64,000 nt of DNA from Euglena gracilis (Eukaryota; Euglenida; Euglenophyceae; Euglenales). The translations under genes were made by a program, and so were the position numbers. Every line of letters begins with the position of its first letter. Position 1 is the stretch's first letter. Below are positions 13,315 to 36,700 of this stretch, one piece after another. The notes beneath the pieces were generated by a model that did no database searches, was not told the origin of the DNA, and saw only the letters and a list, made by a program, of their open reading frames with translations. The DNA is taken from positions 11,030,409 through 11,094,408 of the forward strand of contig CP154957.1 of the NCBI GenBank assembly GCA_039621445.1, in the 5' to 3' direction.

Positions 13315-13489
13315 CAGGGGTTTTTTCCACACCCCCCCCCCCCCCCCGGGGGCATTTACTTTTCGGCACCGAAGGCACCAAATTTTTTGAAAAAGGTGCT
13401 ATTTCTAGCATTTTCGCAATTTTTGGCCATTTTGGGGGAAAAGTTCGTGCATCCCCAGGACCCCCCCCCCGGTCACAAAAAAACCCCTG
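13315..13489. mobile_element. CAGGGG...CCCCTG mini-transposon (hAT-like MITE), 175 bp
   Basis: Ends are inverted repeats: CAGGGGTTTTTTCCAC on the left, and the complement of GTCACAAAAAAACCCCTG on the right. It is flanked by ATTACAAC (13307-13314) and ATTACAGT (13490-13497), an 8-bp target duplication with two transition differences. The interior has a C-run, a GGCACC-AAGG-CACC segment and a GGTGCTATTTCTAGCATTTT block shared with the copy at 32161-32438. CAGGG ends with 8-bp duplications are typical of non-autonomous hAT elements. There is no coding capacity. Confidence 0.7.
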
Positions 13490-14346
13490 ATTACAGTGAT
13501 GATGCGTGTTTCGGGCTGGGGTGGCGTGGGGCGGACGTACCGCCCCACCCCTCCCCGCTGGCCCCCATGTGTGTGTGTTTTGCACTTCTCCACAGAAAGC
13601 CTTCTTGAAAGGTCGCTGTTTGCACCTTTCGCGTTGTGATGCTCTCGCTTTGTTGTTGCCTGTCGCTCCAAATCTCCCCTCAGCATGCAGCTTGGAGCTG
13701 TGAGTCAACAGTTTTAGATGGAGGATGAGGATGAGGAGGAGATGGAGGGAAGCAATTTTGTATTCCACTGTCCCATGGTACTGAAGCAATGAAAAATGTT
13801 GAACGGCAAATAAATCTGTGTTGGAAGCTCTCAGCTGGCTGATATTGAGGAAGGAATTACCCCCCCCCCCCAAATAATACCCACAAGGGGCATTATTTTT
13901 TTTCTAAAGTCCCTCATCGAGGGGTTTACTGTGTCTGAGATGTCCAGAATGAAAGATGACATAATTATGTTAAACGATTTTCCTGCCCTGCTCGATAGAA
14001 ACCAGATGCAAGATGTGCAACCTCCCTCTCTGACCAAGAGCCAATACCTTGTGAATATGAAATACCAAACAACTTCAAACAAACAGTCCCAACAGCCACA
14101 ATTCAAAAAAGCACTTTTTCCGTGAACACGAGCTGCAGTTGTCGTAGCAATATCCAATATGATGGAAATGTGTAGCAACACTTCCAAGCCGGTTGACGGA
14201 CATCTATGTGGCATTCTCACCTCACAAACGGGATGAAGTGGTTTGTTTTTGCCTCCTGGACCGCAGCCAAACGGGAACCAATCACTGCAAAGACCTGCTC
14301 ACTGCAGCCACCCCTGCCCGCTTGTCCCAGCGACCGGCCCTCCGCC

Positions 14347-26770
<12,424 letters not shown>

Positions 26771-29324
26771 ACGGCGGCCTCCCCCCGGCCCCTGCACCCA
26801 CTAAGGCGGCCTTTGGCCAATCGTTACCTCCCGCTTTGGCACTCCGCCCGGAGCTGGTCGGCAGTCCCTTTTGGGGTTCCATCGAGCACAGGTGAACGGG
26901 CAAAGCAAACCTCCCCGGGGACAGTGGGGCAACCAAATGTGATCCGTTGCACGGGGACCTGCTCCCGACGCTGCAACTTCCGACTGCGTCTCAGCGCTGT
27001 GGTTTGCCTGCCGGCGGGCAGAAGAAGCGGCCCGACCCCCCCCCCCCCCCCCCACAGGTGGCGTTGCTTCGGTGCCCGGAAAAGGAAGAGTGTGGTGCAA
27101 TTACAAAAAAGCCTTCCCAAATGAAAGTCACGTGCTCCGTTTTCTTCAATTCTGTGCAAGACAGGTTCTAGGACACATTGTTGCCTCCCGCTGCCCCATT
27201 ATTTTTTTGTGGAGTGAAGTGAAGACGGCGGACCCACCACACCCATATGGCGCCATTGACTCCGCCGGCCACCACCGTTCGCCACCCCCTACCATGGAAT
27301 GTGTTTCATTCTGGCTCTGGCCACCAGACCCAGCTCATGGCTAGGATTTGGCATGCAGCCCCTTGTGTGGTGGTACAATGGAGGGGGTTGGAGTTGAGGT
27401 TGGGGCCGGGGCTACACAAGCACTGAGTCACTGGACACCCCCAGGTGGTGACTGGTTTTCTCAGAGTGACTGACTGATTTTTGGCCTGAACCCTCTAGCC
27501 AGAAACAACTTATATGGCCGGAAATTCTTTCCCTTTTTTTTCTCTGTTGTGGACAATTTTGAATTTGATTCTAGAATGTTGTTTTTTTCCCCCAAAAGAA
27601 GTTACTGACTGGTTTTTGGAAGGGTGGATGTGACCCCCAGGGGTCACTAAAAATTTGTATGGTTGGGACTATTCCTTTCCTCCCTCTGTTTCAATAATAA
27701 TGTTAGCATAATGAATCTGTATGCATATTATCAAACCCAAACCATTTAATACATTGCAGTGTTGAATTACAGTTTTGGCCGTCTGCATGCATAGTCTAAT
27801 TCATGTGCCATTGATAAAGGTGCCATTTCACAATTTTCGATAACCCTTTTTTGCCAAGTATCCTCTTGTGTGCGCACAAGTTTATGTTATTGTTGTCGGA
27901 GAGTGATGATTGCTGAGGTTGAAGTGCGGCAAACACCATTGACACGCATTCATGGGGTGGCAGTTCAGAGAAGTTTCGGATGTGAATGCGAAATCTTGGT
28001 TGCAAGGACGTTGCAGGCTTTCGTTCAGAGTCTGCGCTTGAACTGGAGGAGAACACAGTGCTCCTCGGACCTTCAATTCTCCCGGACATATGCACAGGGG
28101 GGCATTTTGTGTATATATGGTGATACATGGTTGGTGCAAATGCACGCGCCTCTCTTCTGCAATCTACACTGTGCGGCATTTCCAGCAGCCTATTTTTTTT
28201 ATTGAATGCTTGCTTTTTTCCCTGTCCCATGTATCTATGTTTCTGGCGCATTCTTTGGACTGAAGCTAGCCTGTTTTGGGACCCGGCTTAAATGCTCTCC
28301 AATTTTTGAAAATATCTGGACGTTTCCATACCATTCAAGTCAAGGGTTACCATTCAAGTCGACTGTTTCCCTTCAGAGGGAATGAGGACCAAGTGCTGTT
28401 TGTTGATGAAGGATAGGTGTCGTCATTTCGTAATTTAGTGTTATTCTTGACTTCAAGCAGCGTGTATTCCTCTGCATTTATCATCGCTTTTACCAATTTG
28501 GATCCACCATTATCGTCTGGCCATTTGGCAATTTGGATCCAGCATTTCGAGGACCTCTGCGCACGACGTCCAATCCGTGATTGCGCTGTGGCGCACGCTT
28601 TACACTTCAGTGCTGTCCCATCTGTTTTGTTTTGCATTTGAGCCTTGGCGAAACCTCCATCTTTTTTTTTGAGTTCCCTATTCAGTGCATCAACCTGCAC
28701 ATGTCTCTGCATACATAATTCCTGGATGCAATCTTTGTCCCCCTTTTGTTCTATGTCCATCAGGTTTATTATTTTTGGGGGGGAGTATCAGAAATGGAGG
28801 CTTTTTTCATTTATTCATGATTACCCTGCAGGCATTTATGAATAAGTTACTCAGTAGCATTGGGTTTCCTCCCGTTTCTTTTTCAGATGACATTTCATTT
28901 TGATTTATCAGTTCATTTTTATTAGATGCCTGCAAGCACTTGCCTGCATTTACCGCTCCTGACCACAAAACATGGTGACAGAGTGACATTTTTTTTGTTG
29001 CGGAGCTGATCCATTGTTGTGTTTGCCACGTAATTACCGAATGTTTGTGAAGAAGGAACGATCAAACACACTTCATGCACAACGCTCAGATGATACTGAA
29101 ATATGGTTAATGCTTTTTTCATGGTTGTTTTTAGTGTCTCTCTGTCTACCAAAGAAGACCTCGCCACCCACTGTTGAATGGAAAAAGTAACAGTGCATTC
29201 TGGGCCACTGTATGCTTTATGTTGCATTTGGCAAGGTGTTGCAAAATTTTGTTCATCCTGTTTTGATCTTCTCCTGTTTAGGACCTGCGATCAGGCATTG
29301 TTTTTAGGGCAATTTTCCCCAAAT

Positions 29325-29645
29325 TTTCAAGGCATTTGAGCATTTTTCAGGCATTTTTCAAGGCATTTTAAAGCTTTAAGGCGCCATTTCCAGGGGGGTC
29401 CAAGGGGCTGTCTGGGTATCAAAAAAAAAAACCCAGCGTTTTTGATTTTTGATCGTGGTTCAAAGCCAAAAAGAAAAGTTAAAGAACATTATTTGAGTTT
29501 TGGTTGGATAGACAATGCTCCAGCAATGTCGTTTTCTTTCCTGGAGTTGGCCTGTTTTTGCCGAGACTTTGCGTTTTCATTTGTGTTCCCAGTTCGAAAA
29601 ATTTAAGGCATTTTCAGGCATTTTGACCCCAAAAATTTAAGCCGC
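29325..29645. repeat. Dispersed intronic/intergenic repeat family A, clear copy
   Basis: It shares with 58985-59240 the ordered blocks GGCATTTTAA, GGCGCCATTT or GAGGCCATTT, GGTCCAAGGG(G)CTGTCTGGG, ATCAA, GTGGT(C/T)CAAA, GAGTTTTG, AGACAATG(C/T)TCCAG, CCTGGAGTTGGCC and TTTGCCGAGA. No terminal repeats or coding frame are seen. Confidence 0.75.
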
Positions 29646-29839
29646 TGTTAAGGCGACTTAAAAAAAAAACATATAATAATGCATATAATGCTTATAATGC
29701 CTATGCATAGGCACAATGCCTATGCACAATACGTGTTCATCTCCTGAGAGTGTCTTGAAAATGCCGACTCTGATCCACTTGGAATATAATTTTGGAACAA
29801 AGACAAGGTGTCTTTCCATTGTTGCATTTTTGACAGCCT

Positions 29840-30098
29840 CTGATGCCAATCCCACCTGTCCATGTTCCCAAACCCTTGTCAATGCCAGCCCACCCTCGTT
29901 TCCCATACCCATACCCATGCCCATGTCTAAACGCTACCCAAGCCAAACCCATACCGAAATCATACCCATGCCCAAACCCATGCCCATACCCACACCCACA
30001 CCCAAACCCAAACCTACACCCATTCCCACATCTGTGCCCATACCCACACCCACACCCACACCCAGACCCATACTCATGCCCAATCCCATCCCCATACC
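29840..30098. repeat. CCCATA/CCCACA/CCCAAA hexanucleotide satellite
   Basis: A run of hexamers CCCAT(A/G) and CCCA(C/A)A with interspersed variants. All frames read Pro-Ile/Pro-Thr or complementary Gly-Met/Gly-Val repeats, so predicted proteins here are artefacts. The same hexamers form the larger array at 49722-50210. Confidence 0.9.
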
Positions 30099-30224
30099 TG
30101 CAGCGAAAAAACAACAGGATATGACGACCCAGACAAAGAAAACGGGTGGTGGGGGAGGTGGTCTTCTCCGAGGCACATAGGTTTTCCTCCCCAAGCTGAT
30201 TTTGCACCTTTACCCGCCCTCGCC

Positions 30225-30392
30225 CCCCTGTCGTACGGCCACCCCTCATTTACGACCACCCCCCGGTCGCAGGTTGCAGGTCATGGGGGTTTTATGACCC
30301 CAAAATTTTAACACCACCTTACCTACGACCGCCCCCCTCATTTACGACCACCCCCCCGGTCGCAGGTTGCAGGAGCCCGGTTGCACGACAAG
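30225..30392. repeat. Direct duplication of a ~45-bp block
   Basis: The block CCTCATTTACGACCACCCCC then GGTCGCAGGTTGCAGG occurs at 30245-30282 and again at 30336-30372, separated by about 55 bases. Confidence 0.85.
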
Positions 30393-30656
30393 GGGGGTAA
30401 AATGAACTTTTCCTGAGAGAGGTTGAAGAAACGATGGTACCTTTTCCTGGGGCTCCTCGGTGCCGAATCCTCATGTTTGTTTCCACGTGCTTCCTTTCCA
30501 GAACAGATGCTTGCTTTCTTCCTCCTCCTGGCCCTTTGCCGCTCAGGCTTCTTCCGCTGTAAACTCTTCTCTGGGGTCGACGTCGGTCGTTTTGGGTTCA
30601 CAGGTTTCTGGGTATCGGGTTACCTTCTCACCCTGAGAGAGACTGCACTGAGGAAA

Positions 30657-30689
30657 GCATCAAATGAAAGCAGTGCTTTCATTTGATGC
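30657..30689. repeat. Perfect 15-bp inverted repeat with 3-base loop
   Basis: GCATCAAATGAAAGC (30657-30671), AGT, then its exact complement (30675-30689). The ATG at 30664 that would open a 5'-extended hydrolase frame lies inside this hairpin, so I do not trust it as the start codon. Confidence 0.95.
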
Positions 30690-30797
30690 TCTGCCAGTGG
30701 CCGGTGGCCGGGGGACGGGCTGCACTGGGAGTGAAGCCTGCCTCTGCTGTGGTGCGGCGGAGGTGCAGCAGCACCGCTCAGAGGCGGCCCCGAAGGC

Positions 30798-33700
30798 GGT
30801 CCTGTTCGACCACGACGGCGGCATCGACGACTTCGTGACCCTGGAATCACTTTGCAAGAAATGGCGGGTGTCACGGCTTTAGGTGCTTTCGGTGGGGGGA
30901 CCCCCTTCTTTAACTTTAAGTTTAACCTCAGGGAGGTCTGGACCCTCCACCTGCCTTTCTATTTTGGGGGGAGAAACATGACCCCACCCCCCAATGGTCA
31001 TATTTCTCTTCCAGCACCGAAAATTTCGGAAAATGCTACAATTTCTAGAGTTTTTCGTCCCAAGATGCTCAAGAGTGCCCAAAATACATTTTGGGTAGTT
31101 TTTTTTTTGAGCAAAATTTCAACCCATCGTTCTGTGCTGTGTGCCGGAGCGGAAGTTAGGCATTTTGTCCACGCCACTGTTCAGGTAGTTTCCCCTTGAC
31201 CATGAGGTCCGGACCACCCCAACCTCCAAAAATCCGCCTGCCCCACCCCCACCCCCGGGGGTGGATAGGTGGGTAGGCCCGAGGTTCAAGGAGTGAGTCT
31301 ATGTTCGTGGCGTTGCTCACACTGGCCAGTCAGCCGCTGCTGGTGCGACTGATCGCCGTGACCCTTCTGGAGGCCGGCTGCGGCACGCTTTGGTTGCTTT
31401 TCTTGGCTGCAAGTGCAGGTAGAAGGTCAGAGCCCTGTGGCGGCAGCTCTTTCCGAGAAAAAAGGTCAATGAGCCAAATGTGCCTTTTCCCCCATGAGCG
31501 GCACATGCCTTTTATCATGGGAAGGTGCGATAGGCAGGCAGGCAGGAGGGGAGAAGGAATTTTCGAGTGTGCACTTTTCTTCAATGACAGAGGTGTGCAC
31601 GAAAAATATTTTCTAAAATCGTATGCAAAAACCCTCGAATTTTCCTTAATTTTAGGGACCATTTCCTTAACATCGCCGCCCTACCCCAAACCCTTCCCCT
31701 CTTCCAAGTCTCCAATGACTCCTTCAGATTTCCCATTAGCCATCTGGGGGCGGGGGCAGGGCAGAACGGGAAACAGCCTCGCGGCCAGGGTGGTGGGTGG
31801 ATGGGTCGACCCCCCCCACCAGGCCTTCCCGTTCTGCCCTTGGCGGGGGGGGGGCAAGTCCGATGGGGGGGGGGGGCTGGAGGAGACCCACCCCTGATAG
31901 AATTTGGTTGTTTTTGTGCATGGGATTGGGAGGGTTGAAAATTTTTTTATCCAAAACACAAACAAATTTTCGGTTGATAAATCCAAAGAAAAACAAATTT
32001 TGCATCTTGGCACTGGAGTAGGGGGAAGAAGGGACTCTTGCCCTTTGGCTTTTACTCTTACCTTTTTGGCCTTACTGAGAAGGAGAGCTGTCTGCATCTT
32101 CGACAAGCGGTGGGCGGCGCACTCATTCGGGCTGTGCACACAATGAGGGCTGCTCGGGTTCAGGGATTTTTTTAAGTTTGGACCCCCGGGGGGGGGGGAG
32201 GGTGGGTGGGTCCGGCTGAGCCCCCCCCGGGGGGGGGGTCCCCCCCGGAGGGGGGTGGGATATACTTTTCGGCGCCGCAGGCGCCGAAAAAAATCTATTT
32301 TTAGCACTTTTCGAGATTTTCGGCCATTTTTTGTGGGTCCCCCGGGACCCCCTCCCCCCCCCGGGGGGGGCCCCCCCCAGGGGGTGGGTGGGTGGGGGGG
32401 ACCCCCCCCCTCCCCCCCCGGTCTTAAAAAAACCCCTGCTCGGGTTATATGGGGGGGGCACGTTCAGCAGCTCTTAAAACTGTGAGAGTGTATTGTGCCG
32501 TGCAATTGACTGTGTCGCGAGCATCGCTGTCAACACCACTCTCAAGCTGCTGGCGTTGCTCTTAGGCGGCCTAACTCGCACTTAAGGTTTTCATTTTTAG
32601 CTTGCGCTTTGGCGCAAATTTTTGATTTCTTTGACACCCGGCGGTAGAACCCACCCTTTTGACCCCTCTGGTTCCGCGGAGACCCTCCACGGTGGCGTGT
32701 GCATCATTTTCCGATGTCGGAACCCGGGGAACAGGCCCATTTTTGGTGTTTTTCAGCCTGTGCACCATTTTGAAAAAGGCCCAAAACCCTGGGTTTGACC
32801 GCCGGGACGCGTGAATTTTCCCAAAAACGGGCCGAAACCCCCGTTGTGAGTCCCTCGTTTTTGAAGCCTCGGCTGTGTTCCCCGGATGGTGCCACACAGT
32901 CCAGGTGACAATTGGCCCTTTTTGTTGCTTTTTTGGCTCTGTGATATGTCCGTGAAGAGTTTGGTTGCTGAGGCATCCAGAGGGTGGACTCTACATGCAC
33001 GTCGTGAAAAGTTGGAAAAACGGTGAGTCACAGAGTTGTGATCCCTGGGTGCGTGCAGCGCGAGGAGCGGTACAGCGGGAAGCACCCTGGTGGGGGGGTT
33101 GGGGGGGACTGAGGGCAAGCCTAGGGACCTGTCCCAACGTCTGGTGAGCAACGCCAGGCCCCACACTGCCGGGCACAGAAGGCAATGTTTATGGACATTT
33201 GCGCTTAAGCGCAAATTTTTTAGCTTGCGCTTAAGCGCAAATTTAAAATTTGCGCTTAAGCGCAAGCTAAAACAAAAGCCGCCTGTGTGGTATGTGATGA
33301 GTCACATCCCGAATGCCCAGATGGTGGCTGCTTTCTACATTGTCACATGACAACTTTTTTTGTAATCATATGCAGAGAGACGAGGAGCACGAGGAGAATT
33401 GCTCTTTTTTTAGGAGCCCACAGCCGCCTTTGGCATTAGAGAGTCTCCAGTGGTTGATGCGATTCCAGTGAGGATGTCATTTTTAAAACAGCTTGAAACG
33501 CCGGCGGAACCTTTTTTTTGACCACCATGCTATAAACCAGCGGTGGTCTCGTTCCAGGAAAAAAAAAACAAAGCCAACTCCGAACGCTTCCCCCCAAAAG
33601 ACAAAGCGCCCTCTTCTTCAAAAGAAAAGTAATTGCGCACCAATTCCTCTATCAAACAGCTTTCCCTTTCCACAATCCTTGCAGGAATTTCTTGAAATTT

Positions 33701-36700
33701 TCTTAACTGCCACGTCACCAGTGTTGCCTCACGAACTCAGCCCACCCAATATGCCTGCATTCTTTAAAATTAAAAATTGAAAACTCCTGAACCCAATGCT
33801 TACTGCTTCAGACGAAAACACCGTGCTGTCGGAAGGAGAAAATCCTTGGGAGTGCATGAGAGGTCCGCTGGTCCACTGTGAGAGAGGTGAAGGACGGGTG
33901 CACATGGGGAGATGAGGGTCCAGACAGGGTGCGCAGAGGAAGGGTCCGCACACGGGAAAGGTCCTCCAGGGAAAGGGGCTTTTGTGCACACGGGTCCAGG
34001 GCAGTGGGCGGTCCTCAGGTTCAGGGACAGGGAGAACAGGCTGGAGAGGGCTGACGTCTCCGACCGGCCGGATCCCGCGGACACGGCCGTCACGCTTGGG
34101 GCTCACCATCCGCTGGTGCACTCTGCACTTTCACCCTGAACCTGGTCCTGAACTCCCAAAACTGAACCTTCAAAACCTCAGCGCAGACTGAAATCTGTTT
34201 GCGCCAACGCGCAAATCCATTCTCCCAAAAAGTGAAAACCAGTATCCACTCCAGGGGGAACATTCAACCCACTGTACCATTGCCTCATTCTGGACACAGC
34301 GTGTAAAATGAGCAGTGGGTAAACTCCAGGCAGGACAGGAACAACAGCGGGTGGTCTCCAGGCTGCGCCGCGCTGGTCACCCCGGGGCTTGCACTTAGTC
34401 AATTGCCCATGAAAACGCTCCATAAAAGCGTGAAATACCTCTGCACTCATGTAAGCGTCCCCAGCAGGTTTGTTGAAAAAATTAAAAAAATCAAACAAAA
34501 AAAAAACACATACCACAGGTTTCATTGGAAGATGCCGAACAACGGAGCTGGTCTGACTGAATGTACTGTCTCATCAAAAAAAAACAACCAAGTGCAACAA
34601 CCCCTGCGGCAGCCTGTATGTGGTGAAGGAGACCAGCGTTGCTGTCCCCCGCGCAGGACAGCTTGCGCTCAGGGTGTGAGTGGGTGGCGTGCTGCCTTGC
34701 GAACTGATAACACTATCCAAAAAAAGAGTCTTACTAAATGTATTTGCGAGTTGGCGCAAATACATTTAGTTCTTATTCACAGAGCACAGCTTGCATATCA
34801 TCCACCGGGGTGCACCCATGACGTTTAAAATAGCCAACCTGGTCACTCAACAGGTAGGTACACACTGAAACACTCCAGGAATACAAAGCAACATAATCCC
34901 ATCCGCCTTTGCGCGAAAGCGCAAAGGCGGATGGCTGATACACCAATTTGACCCACTGTCAGGGGATGGGGATCGGGAACCAGGGTAGCACGTCCCTCCG
35001 TTGGGAATCACTTCTTCCCGCCGGCCCCGGTACCGCGGTGCCGCTGCAGGCGCTTGCTCAGCGCTCCTGCCGCTTCCGCCGCAGCCGGAGGTGTAGTGCC
35101 AGCGCTCTCCTTCGCCGCAGGCTTGCCTGTGGAGGCGGTCGACGAGACTGCTCCAGCCGGCCTCAGCGCCGCCGGCGGCTTGAACCCCGGCGTCAGGGCG
35201 GCCGACAGCGGGCCTTTCAGGGCCTGGCCGGGGCCAGGCGGGCCCGTCAGGCCGTACCGCTTCCAGGGCGGCACCCGGGGGTCCTTCTTCGGGGAGACGG
35301 GCTCCTCCAACTCCTCCTCCTCCTCCTCCACATCCGCAGGAGGCTCTGGCCGGGGCACCACCACCTGGGACTCCTCCTCTGCCGCCGGGGCGACAGGCTC
35401 CTCCCCTGTGGGCTCCTTCTTCTCCTCCTCCGGCTCTTCGGCCTCCTCCTCTCCCTCTGGCTCTTCCCTCTCTGCTTCCCCCTCCTCTTCCTCCTCTTCA
35501 CCACCTTCCTCTTCCTCTCCCAGGGACTCCCCCCTCGCCTCCGTCCCCTGGACAGCCTGCGCCAGCAGCTTCCGCCTTTTCTTGTCCTTCATGTACTTCT
35601 CCAGCAGTGCCGCCGCCTTCCTCTTCAGGGCCGGATCTTCACCCTCTTCAGCCTCAGCTTCACCCTCCATCTCTGATCGCTTCCGCTTTGGCGCCTTCGC
35701 CTTCGCCTTCGCCGTCGCCTTCTGCTTCCCCTTCTTCTTCTTCTTCTTCTCCTCACTTTCCTCCTTCCTCTTCCGTGTTTCCTCCTGCAGCGCTTTCCTT
35801 CGCTTCGCCTCTTCCTCCAGATGCCTCAGCCGATCAGAGAGGGCAGCGTTCTCCAGGGGAGACCACATTGGGGAGTACGTCTCAATGGCATTGGCCATCA
35901 GGGGCGGCATCGCCTTCGCCACCGGCAGAGGGAGCTGCGCTTGCTTGGAGATGCGGTCCACCACCGCCTCCAGCTGTCCGGCTTCTGCGGCACCATCCGC
36001 CACCCCCACCACACGAACCGGTGGCTTGCTTCCCCAGGCCGTCAGCCTTGCAGTCAGTGTCAGGTCCCCACTTTGGAGGAGCAGACCCTCCGCCCCCTCC
36101 TCAGTGCGTCTCAGGACCCTTCTCCACAGCCACTCGAGGGTGACCCAGTGCAGACCTCCAGCTGCAGGGCCAGGCGTCACTGCGGAGGAAGTAGCAGCAC
36201 CCGCAGGACTGATCCCGCCGCTCTCCGCGTCCCAGAGGGCCACCGGCGGCACCTGAGATGTGGAAGGATAACGCGCGCATGGTTTGCGCCAACGCGCAAA
36301 TGTAGTAACTGATAGCAGAACCACGTATGCACATGGAACATGTGGCTTTTATTGGCTCAATAACCACGAAACAACACCAACCCACCAGCCAACACTGCAT
36401 CCACATCATCACACCCGGCTGCGTTCCAGGTCTCCAGGCCCGTGCAGGATCTGCAGCTGCTGCTTCACCAGTCGCTTCTGCAGCCCTTCGGCGACGCGGA
36501 CCCACACGTCCACGCTGATGGACTCCCGGCCTGGGGCCAGCCGGCGAATGTCCGCAGCCACCGCCTCCACCGCTCCCGCCTGGCCGAACAGGGCCACCGG
36601 GATGCTGCCGGCGTTCCTGAGGACTTGGCTCGCCAGGCAGCGTCTGGAAGCCATTGAACAGAACGCTCATTTAACGAAGTGCTCTTCGTTTACATTTGCG

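Larger units (their letters stand above)
26771..30650. other. Intergenic spacer between DnaJ and nucleoside hydrolase
   Basis: No exon with family motifs. 27.7-29.25 kb has more balanced composition than the rest of the non-coding DNA. It has several minus-strand open frames (137 codons at 28347-28760, 151 at 27796-28251, 101 at 28922-29227), none of which I recognise and none with a convincing splice chain. The DnaJ 3' end and any hydrolase promoter must lie here, but no poly(A) or promoter motif stands out. Confidence 0.5.

Noticed and set aside
28347-28760. 137-codon minus-strand frame in the DnaJ-hydrolase spacer
   Set aside because: Composition is coding-like but there is no recognisable motif, no partner exons and no start context; evidence too thin.
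34178-34525. Ulp1-type cysteine protease exon (GDAYMSAEVFHAFMERF resembling the N-terminal helix of that family)
   Set aside because: No catalytic His, Asp or Cys motif follows, and neighbouring candidate exons do not join in phase.
35054-36256. 400-codon serine-rich plus-strand frame opposite T2
   Set aside because: Shadow of T2 exon 7. The minus-strand exon is phase-linked to six others, and the plus frame is only the complement of Glu/Lys-rich codons.
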